Shown here piece by piece: positions 1-6,825 of a DNA stretch of 13,649 nucleotides. This DNA is from Klebsiella pneumoniae (GTDB taxonomy: Bacteria; Pseudomonadota; Gammaproteobacteria; Ga0077536), in NCBI GenBank assembly GCA_945873015.1, contig CAMCBY010000050.1, positions 1 to 13,649 on the forward strand. The letters are read 5' to 3'. The notes under the pieces were generated by a model. It did no database searches. It saw only the letters and a program-made list of their open reading frames with translations, and was not told where the DNA came from. The position numbers were made by a program, and so were the translations under genes. How positions within the stretch are numbered: the stretch's first letter is position 1; each line of letters begins with the position of its first letter.

Positions 1-4
1 CGGT

Positions 5-22
5 GCTTTGAATATTCAAAGC
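5..22. promoter_or_regulatory. Perfect 18-bp palindrome, operator-like
   Basis: GCTTTGAATATTCAAAGC reads identically on both strands with no spacer or mismatch; the flanking bases (T4/T23) end the symmetry. A perfect AT-centred palindrome of this length is typical of a binding site for a dimeric regulator. It lies 182 bases upstream of the SRPBCC gene at 204 and could instead belong to a gene left of the window. The regulator is not identified. That it is an operator is inference. Confidence 0.4.
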
Positions 23-100
23 TAGTGTGCGCACGCGACACCGGCCGCGCAATGCTGATCCTTCGAGTGATACGGTTACACCAGAAGGATGGTGACCGGC

Positions 101-127
101 GGCTGCAAAAGACTGCGTCGCGCAGCC
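101..127 (+). other. Hairpin in the leader of the SRPBCC gene
   Basis: GGCTGC (101-106) pairs with GCAGCC (122-127), followed by TTT. An alternative tighter fold pairs CTGCG (113-117) with CGCAG (121-125). A further pair, ATCCTTC (58-64) and GAAGGAT (84-90), lies just upstream. These could be a weak terminator for a gene left of the window or structure in the 5' leader of the gene at 204. The T run is only three bases, so a strong terminator is unlikely. Confidence 0.3.
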
Positions 128-203
128 TTTCGGCACCCGCGCGCAACGATTAGACTCGACCATCAATCCGAGCAAACAAACAACAAGTACGAAGGAGAAC
201 GTG

Positions 204-617
204 ATGTACAAGGTCTTGGTAGAAAAAGTGTTAGACATGCCACGCAAGAAAGTCTTCGACATCCTCGTGCAATTTGGCGGACTCGAAAAAATCCTGCCCG
301 ACATGATTGAGTCGCTTGAACTCACCGGCAGTGGGCTCGGCGCGCTGCGCACTGTCAAGATCAAGGGCGGCGGCACCGTCATCGAGCGTCTGGATGCCGC
401 TTTCGACCAACGTCTGTTCGCCTACACCATCACCTTCAACGACATCATGCCGTTTGAGAACTACTGCGCGGTGGTGACGCTTGAAGATGCCGGCGACAAA
501 ACCCTCGCCCGCTGGGGCAGCAACTGGGATGCAAAAGGAAGCAGTGAAGAAGAAATCAAAGGCATGCTGACCACGCTCTATGGCACCCTGCTCGACGGGC
601 TGCACAAGCTGGCCTGA
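204..617 (+). CDS. SRPBCC (START/Bet v1-like) family protein
   Basis: Predicted cytoplasmic protein of 137 residues with the SRPBCC or polyketide-cyclase-like fold, a helix-grip fold that forms a cavity for a hydrophobic ligand. The visible pattern fits the family: an opening strand, then a helix with a VFDILVQFGGLEK segment, alternating strands with the G-x-G-x-x-RTV and GGGTV turns (about residues 43-58), a W-x-x-x-W-x-x-KG strand (about 106-112), and a long C-terminal helix. Length is normal for single-domain members. The ATG at 204 is preferred to the in-frame GTG at 201 because GAAGGAG (191-197) is 6 bases from the ATG and only 3 from the GTG. The ligand cannot be told from sequence. It is monocistronic and ends 28 bases before a strong hairpin. 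Confidence 0.88.
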   Translation: MYKVLVEKVLDMPRKKVFDILVQFGGLEKILPDMIESLELTGSGLGALRTVKIKGGGTVIERLDAAFDQRLFAYTITFNDIMPFENYCAVVTLEDAGDKTLARWGSNWDAKGSSEEEIKGMLTTLYGTLLDGLHKLA

Positions 618-645
618 GTCTGCGCAGCGCGCGGCTTGGTAGTGC

Positions 646-685
646 CGGCGCTGGCATCAAGGCCACAGGCCCGATGCCGGCGCTG
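646..685. terminator. Strong hairpin between convergent genes, likely bidirectional terminator
   Basis: Bases 646-657 pair with 674-685 in a 12-bp stem (ten Watson-Crick pairs and two G-U pairs) around a 16-base loop. The same bases also form a direct repeat, because TGCCGGCGCTG occurs at 643-653 and 675-685. It starts 28 bases after the stop of the SRPBCC gene and lies 40 bases past the stop of the minus-strand gene at 726. There is no T run on either side, so classical intrinsic termination is uncertain; it may instead protect 3' ends. Confidence 0.55.
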
Positions 686-725
686 AGCATCCAATCAAGA
701 GCCGCAATGCGGGCAGATAGGCCGC

Positions 726-950
726 TCAACGAGGCGGGTCGAGCAACACGCGCTTGAGCGACGCCCACCAGCGCGCAAAGATAGAGCCAGTCACGGCCGC
801 TTCGGCTTGTTCGTCGCTGTAGCCAAGCGGTCTTATGCGCGGCTGGTCGTCGGCCGACACGCTGGGCGGCGGCACTGGCGCGGCGGTCGTGCTCGGTGGT
901 GGCTGCGCCGTTGCTATCTGCGCAATCCCTCGAAATGGCAATTTCGCCAC
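726..950 (-). CDS. Small proline-rich hypothetical protein
   Basis: I do not recognise this protein. It has 74 residues from a GTG start: a short amphipathic N-terminus (MAKLPFRGIAQIA), a Pro/Ala/Ser/Thr-rich linker with PPP and VPPP runs at about 18-32, then an ordered-looking tail with LGYSDEQAEAAVTG and a WW pair. GTG at 950 is chosen because AAGGAG (960-965 on the minus strand) lies 9 bases upstream. An ATG at 992 would add 14 residues but has only a weak GCGAG ahead of it. Support for a real gene is this ribosome site, the open frame, and the hairpin that separates its end from the convergent SRPBCC gene. It has no signal peptide or clear membrane segment. The open frames opposite it look like shadows. 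Confidence 0.5.
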   Translation of the reverse strand: MAKLPFRGIAQIATAQPPPSTTAAPVPPPSVSADDQPRIRPLGYSDEQAEAAVTGSIFARWWASLKRVLLDPPR

Positions 951-959
951 GGCGATATT

Positions 960-965
960 CTCCTT
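960..965 (-). promoter_or_regulatory. Ribosome binding site that decides a start
   Basis: The minus strand reads AAGGAG, 9 bases before the GTG at 950. It lies inside the longer reading frame that begins with ATG at 992, which argues for the shorter product. Confidence 0.5.
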
Positions 966-1177
966 AAACAAAGATTGCACTGTCGCCGTCATGGCGCTCG
1001 CTGTCTATGCGCCAGCCGCCATAACAACTGACCGGCGACCACTGACGGACACATCGTGCGCTCGTTCCATCATGTCGCGTTACGCGCCGCTGCGCTAGCA
1101 GCGTGTCGGACTTGGGCAATCGTCGCGAGGGAGTAGCACCGCGCCGCGGCGGATTCGTGCTGAGTCTGACAGGCTGC

Positions 1178-1183
1178 TAGGCT
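1178..1183 (+). promoter_or_regulatory. Extended -10 element abutting a start codon
   Basis: TGCTAGGCT (1175-1183) reads as an extended -10 (TGn plus TAGGCT). A start point seven bases past the hexamer is base 1190, the A of the ATG of the regulator gene, so the transcript may be leaderless. No good -35 is visible at 16-18 bases, as expected for an extended -10 promoter. The only ribosome-site-like bases are AGG at 1179-1181. This is inference from spacing alone. Confidence 0.35.
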
Positions 1184-1189
1184 CGCGAC

Positions 1190-2410
1190 ATGGATACCGA
1201 GATCTCCGCCGCCGCCCGCGCGCTCGCCACCGGCGATTCACTCGCTGCGCTGAAGCGCATCGCCTTGCGCGACGACCCGCCGGCCTTGGCTTTGCGCGGT
1301 ATCGCGATGGCGCAGCTCGGCGAGTATGCGCGTGCGCGCGCCCTGCTGCGGCGAGCGGCGCGGCGCTTTGGTGCGGATGAGCGCGTGGCACGTGCGCGCT
1401 GTGTGGTGGCTGATGCGGAGGTCGCGTTGGCGATGCGTGACTTCGGCGGCACGGTGCGTACGCTGCTCGCCGCCGCCGATATCCTGGCGGCCGCTGGTGA
1501 TGTCGACAATGCGATGCAGGCGCGCCTGCTGGTCGTACGCCGGCGGCTGCTGCTGGGCCGACTGCACGAAGCAGCGCAGACTTTGGCGCAGGTTGATGTG
1601 TCTGGCCTGCGTGCCGCGCTTCGCGCGCGGGCGGCCCTGCTCGAAGCGGAGTTGGCCTTGCGCTCGCTGCATATCGCCGCCGCACATGACGCACTGGCGC
1701 GCGCTGCGTGCGCCACCCGCGAGGCCGGAGTGACGGCCCTCACCGCGGAAGTCGCCGAACTGCAGGCGAGCCTGGCTCGACCTGCTGCACGACTGCACGG
1801 CGCCGACGCGCAACACACGCTTGTGCTGGCCGAAGTCGCCGCCCTGCTCGACTCCGGCGCGCTGGTGCTCGATGCCTGTCGGCGTGGCATTCGTCGTGGG
1901 CAACACTGGCTGCCACTCGCGCGTCGGCCGGTGCTGTTCACCCTTGCACGCGCTTTGGCTGAGGCCTGGCCAAACGATGTCGAGCGCGGGGCCTTGATCA
2001 CAATCGTATTCAACACCCGCCATGCGGACGAGACTCACCGCGCGCGCTTGCGCGTGGAGATCGGTCGTCTGCGTGCCCTGCTTGCGCCGCTGGCGAATAT
2101 CGAAGCCACCGCCCAGGGTTTTGTGCTGCGCCCGCTCGCGGCGCGCGAAGTGAAAGTGCTGACACCACCGATAGCCGGCGAACAGGCCGCCCTGCTCGCA
2201 CTGCTGGCCGATGGCGCGGCGTGGTCAACCTCGGCATTGGCGCTGGCACTGGGCGCCAGTCAACGCACGGTGCAACGGGCACTCGTCGAACTTGAGGCCA
2301 GCGCGCAAGTGCGTGCGCTCGGTCGTGCTCGCACGCAACGCTGGCTGGCACCACCGCTGGTCGAATTCACGACAATCTTGTTACTCCCCAGTGTCGCGTT
2401 GTCCGCATAG
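1190..2410 (+). CDS. TPR-like transcriptional regulator with two helix-turn-helix domains
   Basis: A 406-residue predicted cytoplasmic DNA-binding protein. Residues about 1-200 are Ala/Leu/Arg-rich helix pairs of the TPR type (for example ALALRGIAMAQLGEYARARAL and LLLGRLHEAAQTLAQV). Residues about 223-315 resemble an OmpR-type winged helix: RRPVLFTLARALAEAWP, then THRARLRVEIGRLRALL as recognition helix, then a G-FVLRPL wing. Residues about 328-388 form a second HTH (STSALALALGASQRTVQRALVELE) with a basic wing. There is no receiver or ligand-domain motif. The start is firm: an in-frame TAG at 1178-1180 rules out upstream starts and the next Met is residue 40. It leads a plus-strand run with the propeller (gap 45) and DUF899 gene, which it probably controls. 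Domain calls come from pattern reading. Confidence 0.82.
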   Translation: MDTEISAAARALATGDSLAALKRIALRDDPPALALRGIAMAQLGEYARARALLRRAARRFGADERVARARCVVADAEVALAMRDFGGTVRTLLAAADILAAAGDVDNAMQARLLVVRRRLLLGRLHEAAQTLAQVDVSGLRAALRARAALLEAELALRSLHIAAAHDALARAACATREAGVTALTAEVAELQASLARPAARLHGADAQHTLVLAEVAALLDSGALVLDACRRGIRRGQHWLPLARRPVLFTLARALAEAWPNDVERGALITIVFNTRHADETHRARLRVEIGRLRALLAPLANIEATAQGFVLRPLAAREVKVLTPPIAGEQAALLALLADGAAWSTSALALALGASQRTVQRALVELEASAQVRALGRARTQRWLAPPLVEFTTILLLPSVALSA

Positions 2411-2455
2411 AGTGCTTGCACCGCGCCCAATCCAGGGCACCACAGCGAGGCCGCC

Positions 2456-3133
2456 ATGAACGTAAAAATCGCAGAACACCGCGTGCAAGCCACGCCCGAA
2501 CTCGCCGAAGTCGTGCGCGAATATGGCCCCTTTGATGGTGCCACCCACATTCACGGCGTGAGTTACGACGGCAAACAAGTATGGGCCGCCACTGATCAGC
2601 GTCTGCTTGCCATCGATCCCGTCAGCGGCGCCACCGTCGGCGCCATTGAACGCCACTGCGCGGCGGGCACCGCTTTCGATGGGGAATATCTCTACCAGAT
2701 TGCCGACGGGCGTATCGACAAACTCGACCCGCGTAGTGGAGAAGTGCTGGCCTCAATCCCTGCGCCTGGCAAGGACGGCAACTCCGGGCATGCCTGGGCC
2801 GAGGGCAGCCTGTGGGTGGGCGCCTATCACGAACGCAAGATTCACCAGGTCGATCCCGCCACGGGCGCCGTTGTGCGCACCATTGAAAGCAATCGTTTCG
2901 TGACCGGTGTCACCTGGGTCGATGGCGAATGTTGGCATGGCACCTGGGAGGGCGACCAAAGCGAGATTCGGCGCATCGACCCGCACAGCGGCGCAGTGCT
3001 GGAATGTTTGCAGATGCCCGTCGGTGCCGGCGTCAGCGGACTCGAATCCGATGGCGCGGATCTGTTCTACGCCGGTGGCGGCGCGGCCGGCAAAGTGCGC
3101 GCCGTGCGTCGTCCGAAACGGGCGCGCGCATGA
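2456..3133 (+). CDS. Small beta-propeller protein (Vgb / glutamine-cyclotransferase-like)
   Basis: A 225-residue protein built of about five beta-propeller blades. Each blade repeats a W/Y-aromatic strand followed by IDPxSGxxxxxI: LLAIDPVSGATVGAI, IDKLDPRSGEVLASI, IHQVDPATGAVVRTI and IRRIDPHSGAVLECL. This resembles Vgb/YncE and glutaminyl-peptide cyclotransferase-like propellers, but I see no defined catalytic set, so no enzyme activity is assigned. It has no signal peptide and is probably cytoplasmic. HIHGVSYDG (about 31-39), HAWAEGSLWVG and WHGTWEGDQ place His and Trp residues near blade tops. AGCGAGG lies 5 bases before the ATG. It follows the regulator by 45 bases and precedes the DUF899 gene by 37, consistent with an operon. 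The basic tail RRPKRARA may be disordered. Confidence 0.8.
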   Translation: MNVKIAEHRVQATPELAEVVREYGPFDGATHIHGVSYDGKQVWAATDQRLLAIDPVSGATVGAIERHCAAGTAFDGEYLYQIADGRIDKLDPRSGEVLASIPAPGKDGNSGHAWAEGSLWVGAYHERKIHQVDPATGAVVRTIESNRFVTGVTWVDGECWHGTWEGDQSEIRRIDPHSGAVLECLQMPVGAGVSGLESDGADLFYAGGGAAGKVRAVRRPKRARA

Positions 3134-3170
3134 CACTGCTCACTGACTATCGTCCAACAGGGATACCCAT

Positions 3171-3941
3171 ATGAATGCCGTAACGAGCGATACAAATCTC
3201 GACCATCACCCCGTCGTCAGCGCGGACGAGTGGATAGCTGAACGCAAGAAGCTGCTTGCCCGCGAGAAAGAACTCACTCGCCTGAACGACGAAACCGCCG
3301 CCCTGCGCCGCGCCCTGCCGTGGGTACGCATGAGCAAACAATATCTGTTCGATACACTCGATGGCCCACGTACCCTGGCTGAGCTGTTTGCCGGCCGCAG
3401 TCAACTCATGGTGCAACACTTCATGCTCGGGCCAGGTTGGCAGCAAGGGTGTCCGAGCTGTTCGTTCATGGCCGATCACACCGACGGCATGACCCTCCAT
3501 CTCGCTGCACGTGACGTGACTTTTGTCGCGGTGTCGCGCGCACCGCTCGCCGAGATAATGCAGTTTCGTCAGCGTATGGGCTGGCGCTTCAACTGGGCGT
3601 CATCCCACAGCAATGAATTCAACTACGACATGCATGTCAGCTTCCGGCCTGAGCACCGCATCGACGGCGAGGTTTTCTACAACTTCGCGATGACGCCCTT
3701 CCCGAGCGACGAAGCACCCGGCTTAAGCCTGTTCTATCGCAATGACGGCGGCGAAGTGTTTCATACCTACTCGACTTTCGGTCGCGGCGCGGAAGTGATG
3801 ATGGGCACCTACCCCATGTTGGACCTCGCACCGCGCGGACGCGCCGAGCGCGACGTGCCCTACAAGATGGAATGGGTGCGCCATCATGACCGTTATGAAA
3901 ATGTGCCGGCTGCGGGCGACTGTTGCGCGGGCAAGACCTGA
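3171..3941 (+). CDS. DUF899 family thioredoxin-like protein
   Basis: A 256-residue protein matching DUF899, a thioredoxin-fold family of unknown substrate. Family blocks seen in order: an N-terminal helix with REKELTRLNDE and RRALPWV (about 31-52), TLAELFAGRSQLMVQHFMLGP (68-88), the cysteine pair C94-P-S-C97, then HLAARDVTFVAVSRAPL (110-126), FRQRMGWRFNWASS (132-145) and a late LSLFYRNDGGEVFHTYSTFGRG segment. The CPSC pair sits where a thioredoxin active site would be, but redox activity is inference. Three more cysteines are absent until C251-C252 near the end. It has no signal peptide. CAGGGA lies 7 bases before the ATG. It closes the regulator-propeller-DUF899 run; the next gene starts 126 bases on with its own ribosome site. 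Confidence 0.93.
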   Translation: MNAVTSDTNLDHHPVVSADEWIAERKKLLAREKELTRLNDETAALRRALPWVRMSKQYLFDTLDGPRTLAELFAGRSQLMVQHFMLGPGWQQGCPSCSFMADHTDGMTLHLAARDVTFVAVSRAPLAEIMQFRQRMGWRFNWASSHSNEFNYDMHVSFRPEHRIDGEVFYNFAMTPFPSDEAPGLSLFYRNDGGEVFHTYSTFGRGAEVMMGTYPMLDLAPRGRAERDVPYKMEWVRHHDRYENVPAAGDCCAGKT

Positions 3942-4001
3942 GCAGACTTGAAGAAGGTCGCGACACAAACCCGATAGCCGGTCTCGGCGCGGAAAACGGA
4001 G

Positions 4002-4010
4002 TGCTAAGCT
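4002..4010 (+). promoter_or_regulatory. Candidate extended -10 for the NTF2-like gene
   Basis: TGCTAAGCT has the same TGCTArGCT form as the element at 1175-1183. It would give a leader of about 50 bases to the ATG at 4068. No good -35 is visible. The evidence is only the shared motif and the 126-base gap in front of the gene. Confidence 0.25.
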
Positions 4011-4067
4011 GACAGCGTCTGTTCGTCCGCGCCAAGTCCTCATCGAGACCAATAAAAGGAGCACGCC

Positions 4068-4586
4068 ATGGCTACTCGCGCCAAACTAAAAACCGCCACT
4101 CCGGCACAAAAGCCCAGCGCCGCACGCGGCACAAGCCGGGCCTTGGGCTTTCAGGATTTCGAGGCCATTCGTCAGTTGCTGAGCCGCTATTGCATGCTCA
4201 TCGATCAAGGCGACCTGCTTGGGCTGAGTGAGCTATACCATAAGAACGCACTTTTCTCGGTGTCTTTCGACAGCGTCAAGACTCACACCGGCCGCGAGGC
4301 CATCCACCAATGGTATGCGCGCTTTTTCCGCGAACGCCCCGGCAAGGTCGGCTTCCCGCGCCACAAACTGTTCGAGCCATGCATCATCGCGCAAGACGGC
4401 AAGGTCACCGCATCGAGCTATTTCGATTCGGATTTTGTCGAGGACAGCGGCGCGGTACGCATCCTCGCCGGCCGCTATGACGATGAACTGGTGAAAGAGC
4501 GCGGCCGCTGGTACTTCAAGTCGCGCACCATCATCATCCATCATCACTATTCACCAGGCCAGGCTCACGCCGGCATGGTGTCGTAG
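4068..4586 (+). CDS. NTF2-like / SnoaL-like family protein
   Basis: A 172-residue protein. Residues 1-24 are basic and low in complexity (Lys, Ala, Thr, Ser), then an NTF2-like cone fold begins: FEAIRQLLSRYCMLIDQGDLLGLSELY (31-57) is the typical opening helix pair, followed by a strand with ALFSV, THTGREAIHQWYARFF (72-87), HKLFEPCIIAQDGKVTASSYFDSDF and a closing RILAGRYDDELVKERGRWYFKSRTI (131-155), a signature of SnoaL_4-type members. Such proteins are isomerases, dehydratases, ring-opening enzymes or ligand binders; no catalytic set is certain here. The run HHHYSPGQ follows the last strand. AAAAGGAG sits 6 bases before the ATG. It could be read through from the DUF899 gene or from its own promoter. 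It converges on the amidohydrolase gene. Confidence 0.88.
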   Translation: MATRAKLKTATPAQKPSAARGTSRALGFQDFEAIRQLLSRYCMLIDQGDLLGLSELYHKNALFSVSFDSVKTHTGREAIHQWYARFFRERPGKVGFPRHKLFEPCIIAQDGKVTASSYFDSDFVEDSGAVRILAGRYDDELVKERGRWYFKSRTIIIHHHYSPGQAHAGMVS

Positions 4587-4601
4587 CGCGCTCGCGTGAA
4601 T

Positions 4602-4619
4602 GTGCGAATAAATTCGCAC
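4602..4619. repeat. Palindromic repeat, copy 1 (REP-like), at a convergent junction
   Basis: GTGCGAA TAAA TTCGCAC is a perfect 7-bp stem with a 4-base loop. It lies 15 bases after the NTF2-like gene and about 50 bases past the end of the convergent amidohydrolase gene. Related sequences occur at 8553-8568 and 8610-8632. It may act as a terminator or 3'-end protecting element; there is no T run. Confidence 0.6.
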
Positions 4620-4669
4620 CTACAGGCCTGACATTCAAGCCAATTGAATCAACGCGCCGCCGTCATTCC

Positions 4670-5677
4670 TTACGACAAACCATAGAAGCGCGCAGCGGTG
4701 CCACTGAACATCGCGTTCTGCTCGGCATCGCTGTAACGCGCGGCCATCTTTTTATAGGCATTCCATAACGTGGCATAGGTGGTGGCACATTTGTCGACCG
4801 GAAAATTGCTCTCGAACATACAGCGTTCGGGGCCGAATTTTTCGATGGCATGGTGGAAATAACGCGCCCACTTCTCGACCAGCATGTCGGATGTCGGCGG
4901 CACTGGCGCGCTTTCAAAATGAAAGCCGTTCCACGGCATGGCCATGCCGCCGAGCTTGATACACACGTTCGGGCAAGCCGCGAGTTCTGCAAGATCCCGC
5001 GCCCAGATACGGTAAACCTCTTCTTCATGGCCTTCGTACTGGCCGATACCTACCGGCGTGCCGAGATGATCGATGACGATCGGCGTTTCAGGAAAATCGC
5101 GCGCCAGTGCGGTCAGGTGCGGTGTCTGCGGATGATAGTGCCAGGCGTCGAAACGCAGCCCCATCTCGCTCAACACTTTGAACCCGGCACGGAAAGCCGG
5201 GTCGGCATACACGTCCGGGCCAGACACACCTTCCATGATGAACAGCACATCGCTGCTCTCGTCCCACGCCACTATCTGGCGGATACCACGAAACAGGCTG
5301 CTGGCCGCGCAATGGGCCTCGAGCACCGCGCGCGCGCGTGGATTGCGCAAGTCGGTCTCGCCCATCATCGCGCCAATCTGCGCCGACTGCGGCTGCCGTT
5401 TGGCCCGCTCGGCGATAACCGCCACCCCTTCCGTCTCGCCCACACACTTCATGTCTTCCGGGCCATCCTTGCGATAGCCTTCCCAACATTGCAGATAGAC
5501 GGTCTGCTCTACTTTGTGGGTGGCGGTATCGGCCCACAGGTTGTCGAGGTCGTAGTCCGGGAATCTCTCGCTATCGACAAAAAAATGATGATGCGGGTCG
5601 ATGATACGACGGCTCGTATCGATTGCTTGTTCGGTGGACTGCGCCAGCCAGTCTTCGCGTACTACGACTATCGCCAT
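4670..5677 (-). CDS. Amidohydrolase-2 family metal-dependent hydrolase
   Basis: A 335-residue TIM-barrel protein of the amidohydrolase-2 family (lactonases such as L-fuconolactonase and 2-pyrone-4,6-dicarboxylate lactonase, and related decarboxylases). Motifs in order: IIDPHHHFF (H29-x-H31 after the first strand), a GxMMGETDL turn (102-110), FRGIRQIVAWDE (129-140), LRFDAWHYHPQ (175-184, D177 and H180/H182), VIDHLGTPVG (201-210) and CMFESNFPVDK (286-296). The last three are the classic family blocks, and the final Asp/Glu region is intact, so the enzyme should be active. Substrate is unknown; a cyclic ester in aromatic or sugar catabolism is inference. AAGGAG lies 8 bases before the ATG. It is not in a tight operon: 162 bases separate it from the next minus-strand gene. 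Confidence 0.92.
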   Translation of the reverse strand: MAIVVVREDWLAQSTEQAIDTSRRIIDPHHHFFVDSERFPDYDLDNLWADTATHKVEQTVYLQCWEGYRKDGPEDMKCVGETEGVAVIAERAKRQPQSAQIGAMMGETDLRNPRARAVLEAHCAASSLFRGIRQIVAWDESSDVLFIMEGVSGPDVYADPAFRAGFKVLSEMGLRFDAWHYHPQTPHLTALARDFPETPIVIDHLGTPVGIGQYEGHEEEVYRIWARDLAELAACPNVCIKLGGMAMPWNGFHFESAPVPPTSDMLVEKWARYFHHAIEKFGPERCMFESNFPVDKCATTYATLWNAYKKMAARYSDAEQNAMFSGTAARFYGLS

Positions 5678-5782
5678 GAGCTCGTCTCCTTGGACCGTTA
5701 GGGTTGGATGGGCGGAGCATCGCGCAAGCGACGCATGGGCGCCATACCGCTTTTGGCTAAGGCGGACAGACTCGTGCGGGTA

Positions 5783-5800
5783 CGGCCGGGCGAGCGGCCG
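5783..5800 (-). terminator. GC-rich hairpin after the SdiA-regulated-like gene
   Basis: CGGCCG (5783-5788) is repeated at 5795-5800 around a 6-base spacer; the unit is self-complementary, so it is both a direct repeat and an inverted repeat. It lies about 40 bases past the stop at 5840 on the minus strand. No T run follows, so it is a weak terminator candidate. Confidence 0.3.
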
Positions 5801-5839
5801 ACGCGGGCATGAGGCGCCGCGCGGCCGGGCTGGCGAAAC

Positions 5840-6751
5840 TCAGCGGCGGCGGGCGCCACCAATCAAGAGTCCTACTCCGCTCACTGCAAACACCCAACCG
5901 GCCGGCAACGGCACGGGGGTCGGTGCACTCAATACAAACATGGTCGGGCCGGTCTCGGCGACGACATAAATATTGCCGTCGAAATCAATCGTCACGCCTT
6001 CAGCGTCACTCGCCAAGGCGCTGAAATCGAAGCTCGAGAGCACTGCCCCGCTGGCTGAAACCTCCAGCAGGCGCCTTGATTCCTGACTGAAGATCAGAAG
6101 GTTGTCCGCATCCGCGCCGGTCGCCAAGGACGGCACCGTCGCCAGCACCTGCACATCGGACAAGTCGGTCACTCCGAGTGCCGGCGTGAACAGCGCGCTG
6201 GAGGAGGCAGTTCCAGGACTACCGAAGTTAAGCGTGTTGCGCTTGACCTCTTGCGGACTCACTTCCTTGACGGTGACAAAACTGCCATCGCGGGGATCGT
6301 AAGAAATCCCCTCAATGCCGATGTTGCCGACCGTGGTGCCAAGGTCCGCCGACGGAAGTGCGGCGCGATCGACGCTGCCGCCAGCCACATAGGTGAGACG
6401 AAAGGCATCGCGCAGGCGCTCTTCGGTCAATACGAATTTGCCGCCGCCGACATAGGTCAATCCCTCGGTGTCGGCGAAACCGGTCAAGGTCATGACACTG
6501 AGTTGCACACCGGTCTTGGAAACCTCGACCAGCGCATCACCTTCGTCGCCGAGCACGAACAGACTGTCGGTGTCCCAGTTGTAGGTAATCGCCGAGGCTT
6601 CTTCCGCCGCGATCACCGGCAGTGCGTAGGTATGGGCCAGGGTGTATTGGCCAAGGTCGATGGAAAGTGGCGCAGCATGGGCGAGCACCGGCAGACCGCA
6701 GGCCAGCGCCAGGGGCGCGAGGCGCAGCGCGATGTATGAAAACTTCGACAT
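5840..6751 (-). CDS. SdiA-regulated-like beta-propeller with VPLPA C-terminal sorting signal
   Basis: A 303-residue exported protein. Residues 1-26 are a signal peptide with cleavage probably after AHA (24-26). The middle resembles the SdiA-regulated (YjiK) propeller family: EEASAITYNWDTDSLFVLGDEG, LTGFADTEGLTYVGGGKFVLTEE, GNIGIEGISYDPRDGSFVTVKE and ALASDAEGVTIDFDGNIYVVAE. The last 27 residues hold PTPVPLPAGW (277-286), a hydrophobic stretch and a final RRR, a VPLPA-type member of the PEP-CTERM class recognised by exosortases. It should be exported, cleaved near the signal and anchored or released at the surface. No exosortase is in this window. GAGGA lies 8 bases before the ATG. It follows the lamin-tail gene by 74 bases and may be co-transcribed with it. 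Confidence 0.88.
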   Translation of the reverse strand: MSKFSYIALRLAPLALACGLPVLAHAAPLSIDLGQYTLAHTYALPVIAAEEASAITYNWDTDSLFVLGDEGDALVEVSKTGVQLSVMTLTGFADTEGLTYVGGGKFVLTEERLRDAFRLTYVAGGSVDRAALPSADLGTTVGNIGIEGISYDPRDGSFVTVKEVSPQEVKRNTLNFGSPGTASSSALFTPALGVTDLSDVQVLATVPSLATGADADNLLIFSQESRRLLEVSASGAVLSSFDFSALASDAEGVTIDFDGNIYVVAETGPTMFVLSAPTPVPLPAGWVFAVSGVGLLIGGARRR

Positions 6752-6825
6752 GTGTAGTGTCCTCGGCGCACAGGACTCTGTTTACCCGTGCGCTCTGATT
6801 GAAGCGGGTGAGACCTCGCGGGTGC

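Noticed and set aside
231..605. 124-codon minus-strand frame opposite the SRPBCC gene
   Set aside because: It mirrors a well-supported gene that has a good ribosome site and a recognisable fold; the antisense product has no family pattern.
807..1098. Plus-strand frames of 74 and 87 codons
   Set aside because: They lie opposite the small proline-rich gene, lack ribosome sites and have Arg/Cys-rich compositions typical of shadow frames in GC-rich DNA.
1177..2016. 279-codon minus-strand frame opposite the regulator gene
   Set aside because: Ser/Arg/Ala-rich low-complexity product, typical of the antisense of a GC-rich gene; the plus frame has two coherent HTH domains.
4850..5701. 283-codon plus-strand frame opposite the amidohydrolase
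   Set aside because: The minus frame has intact catalytic motifs and a ribosome site; the plus product has no recognisable domain.
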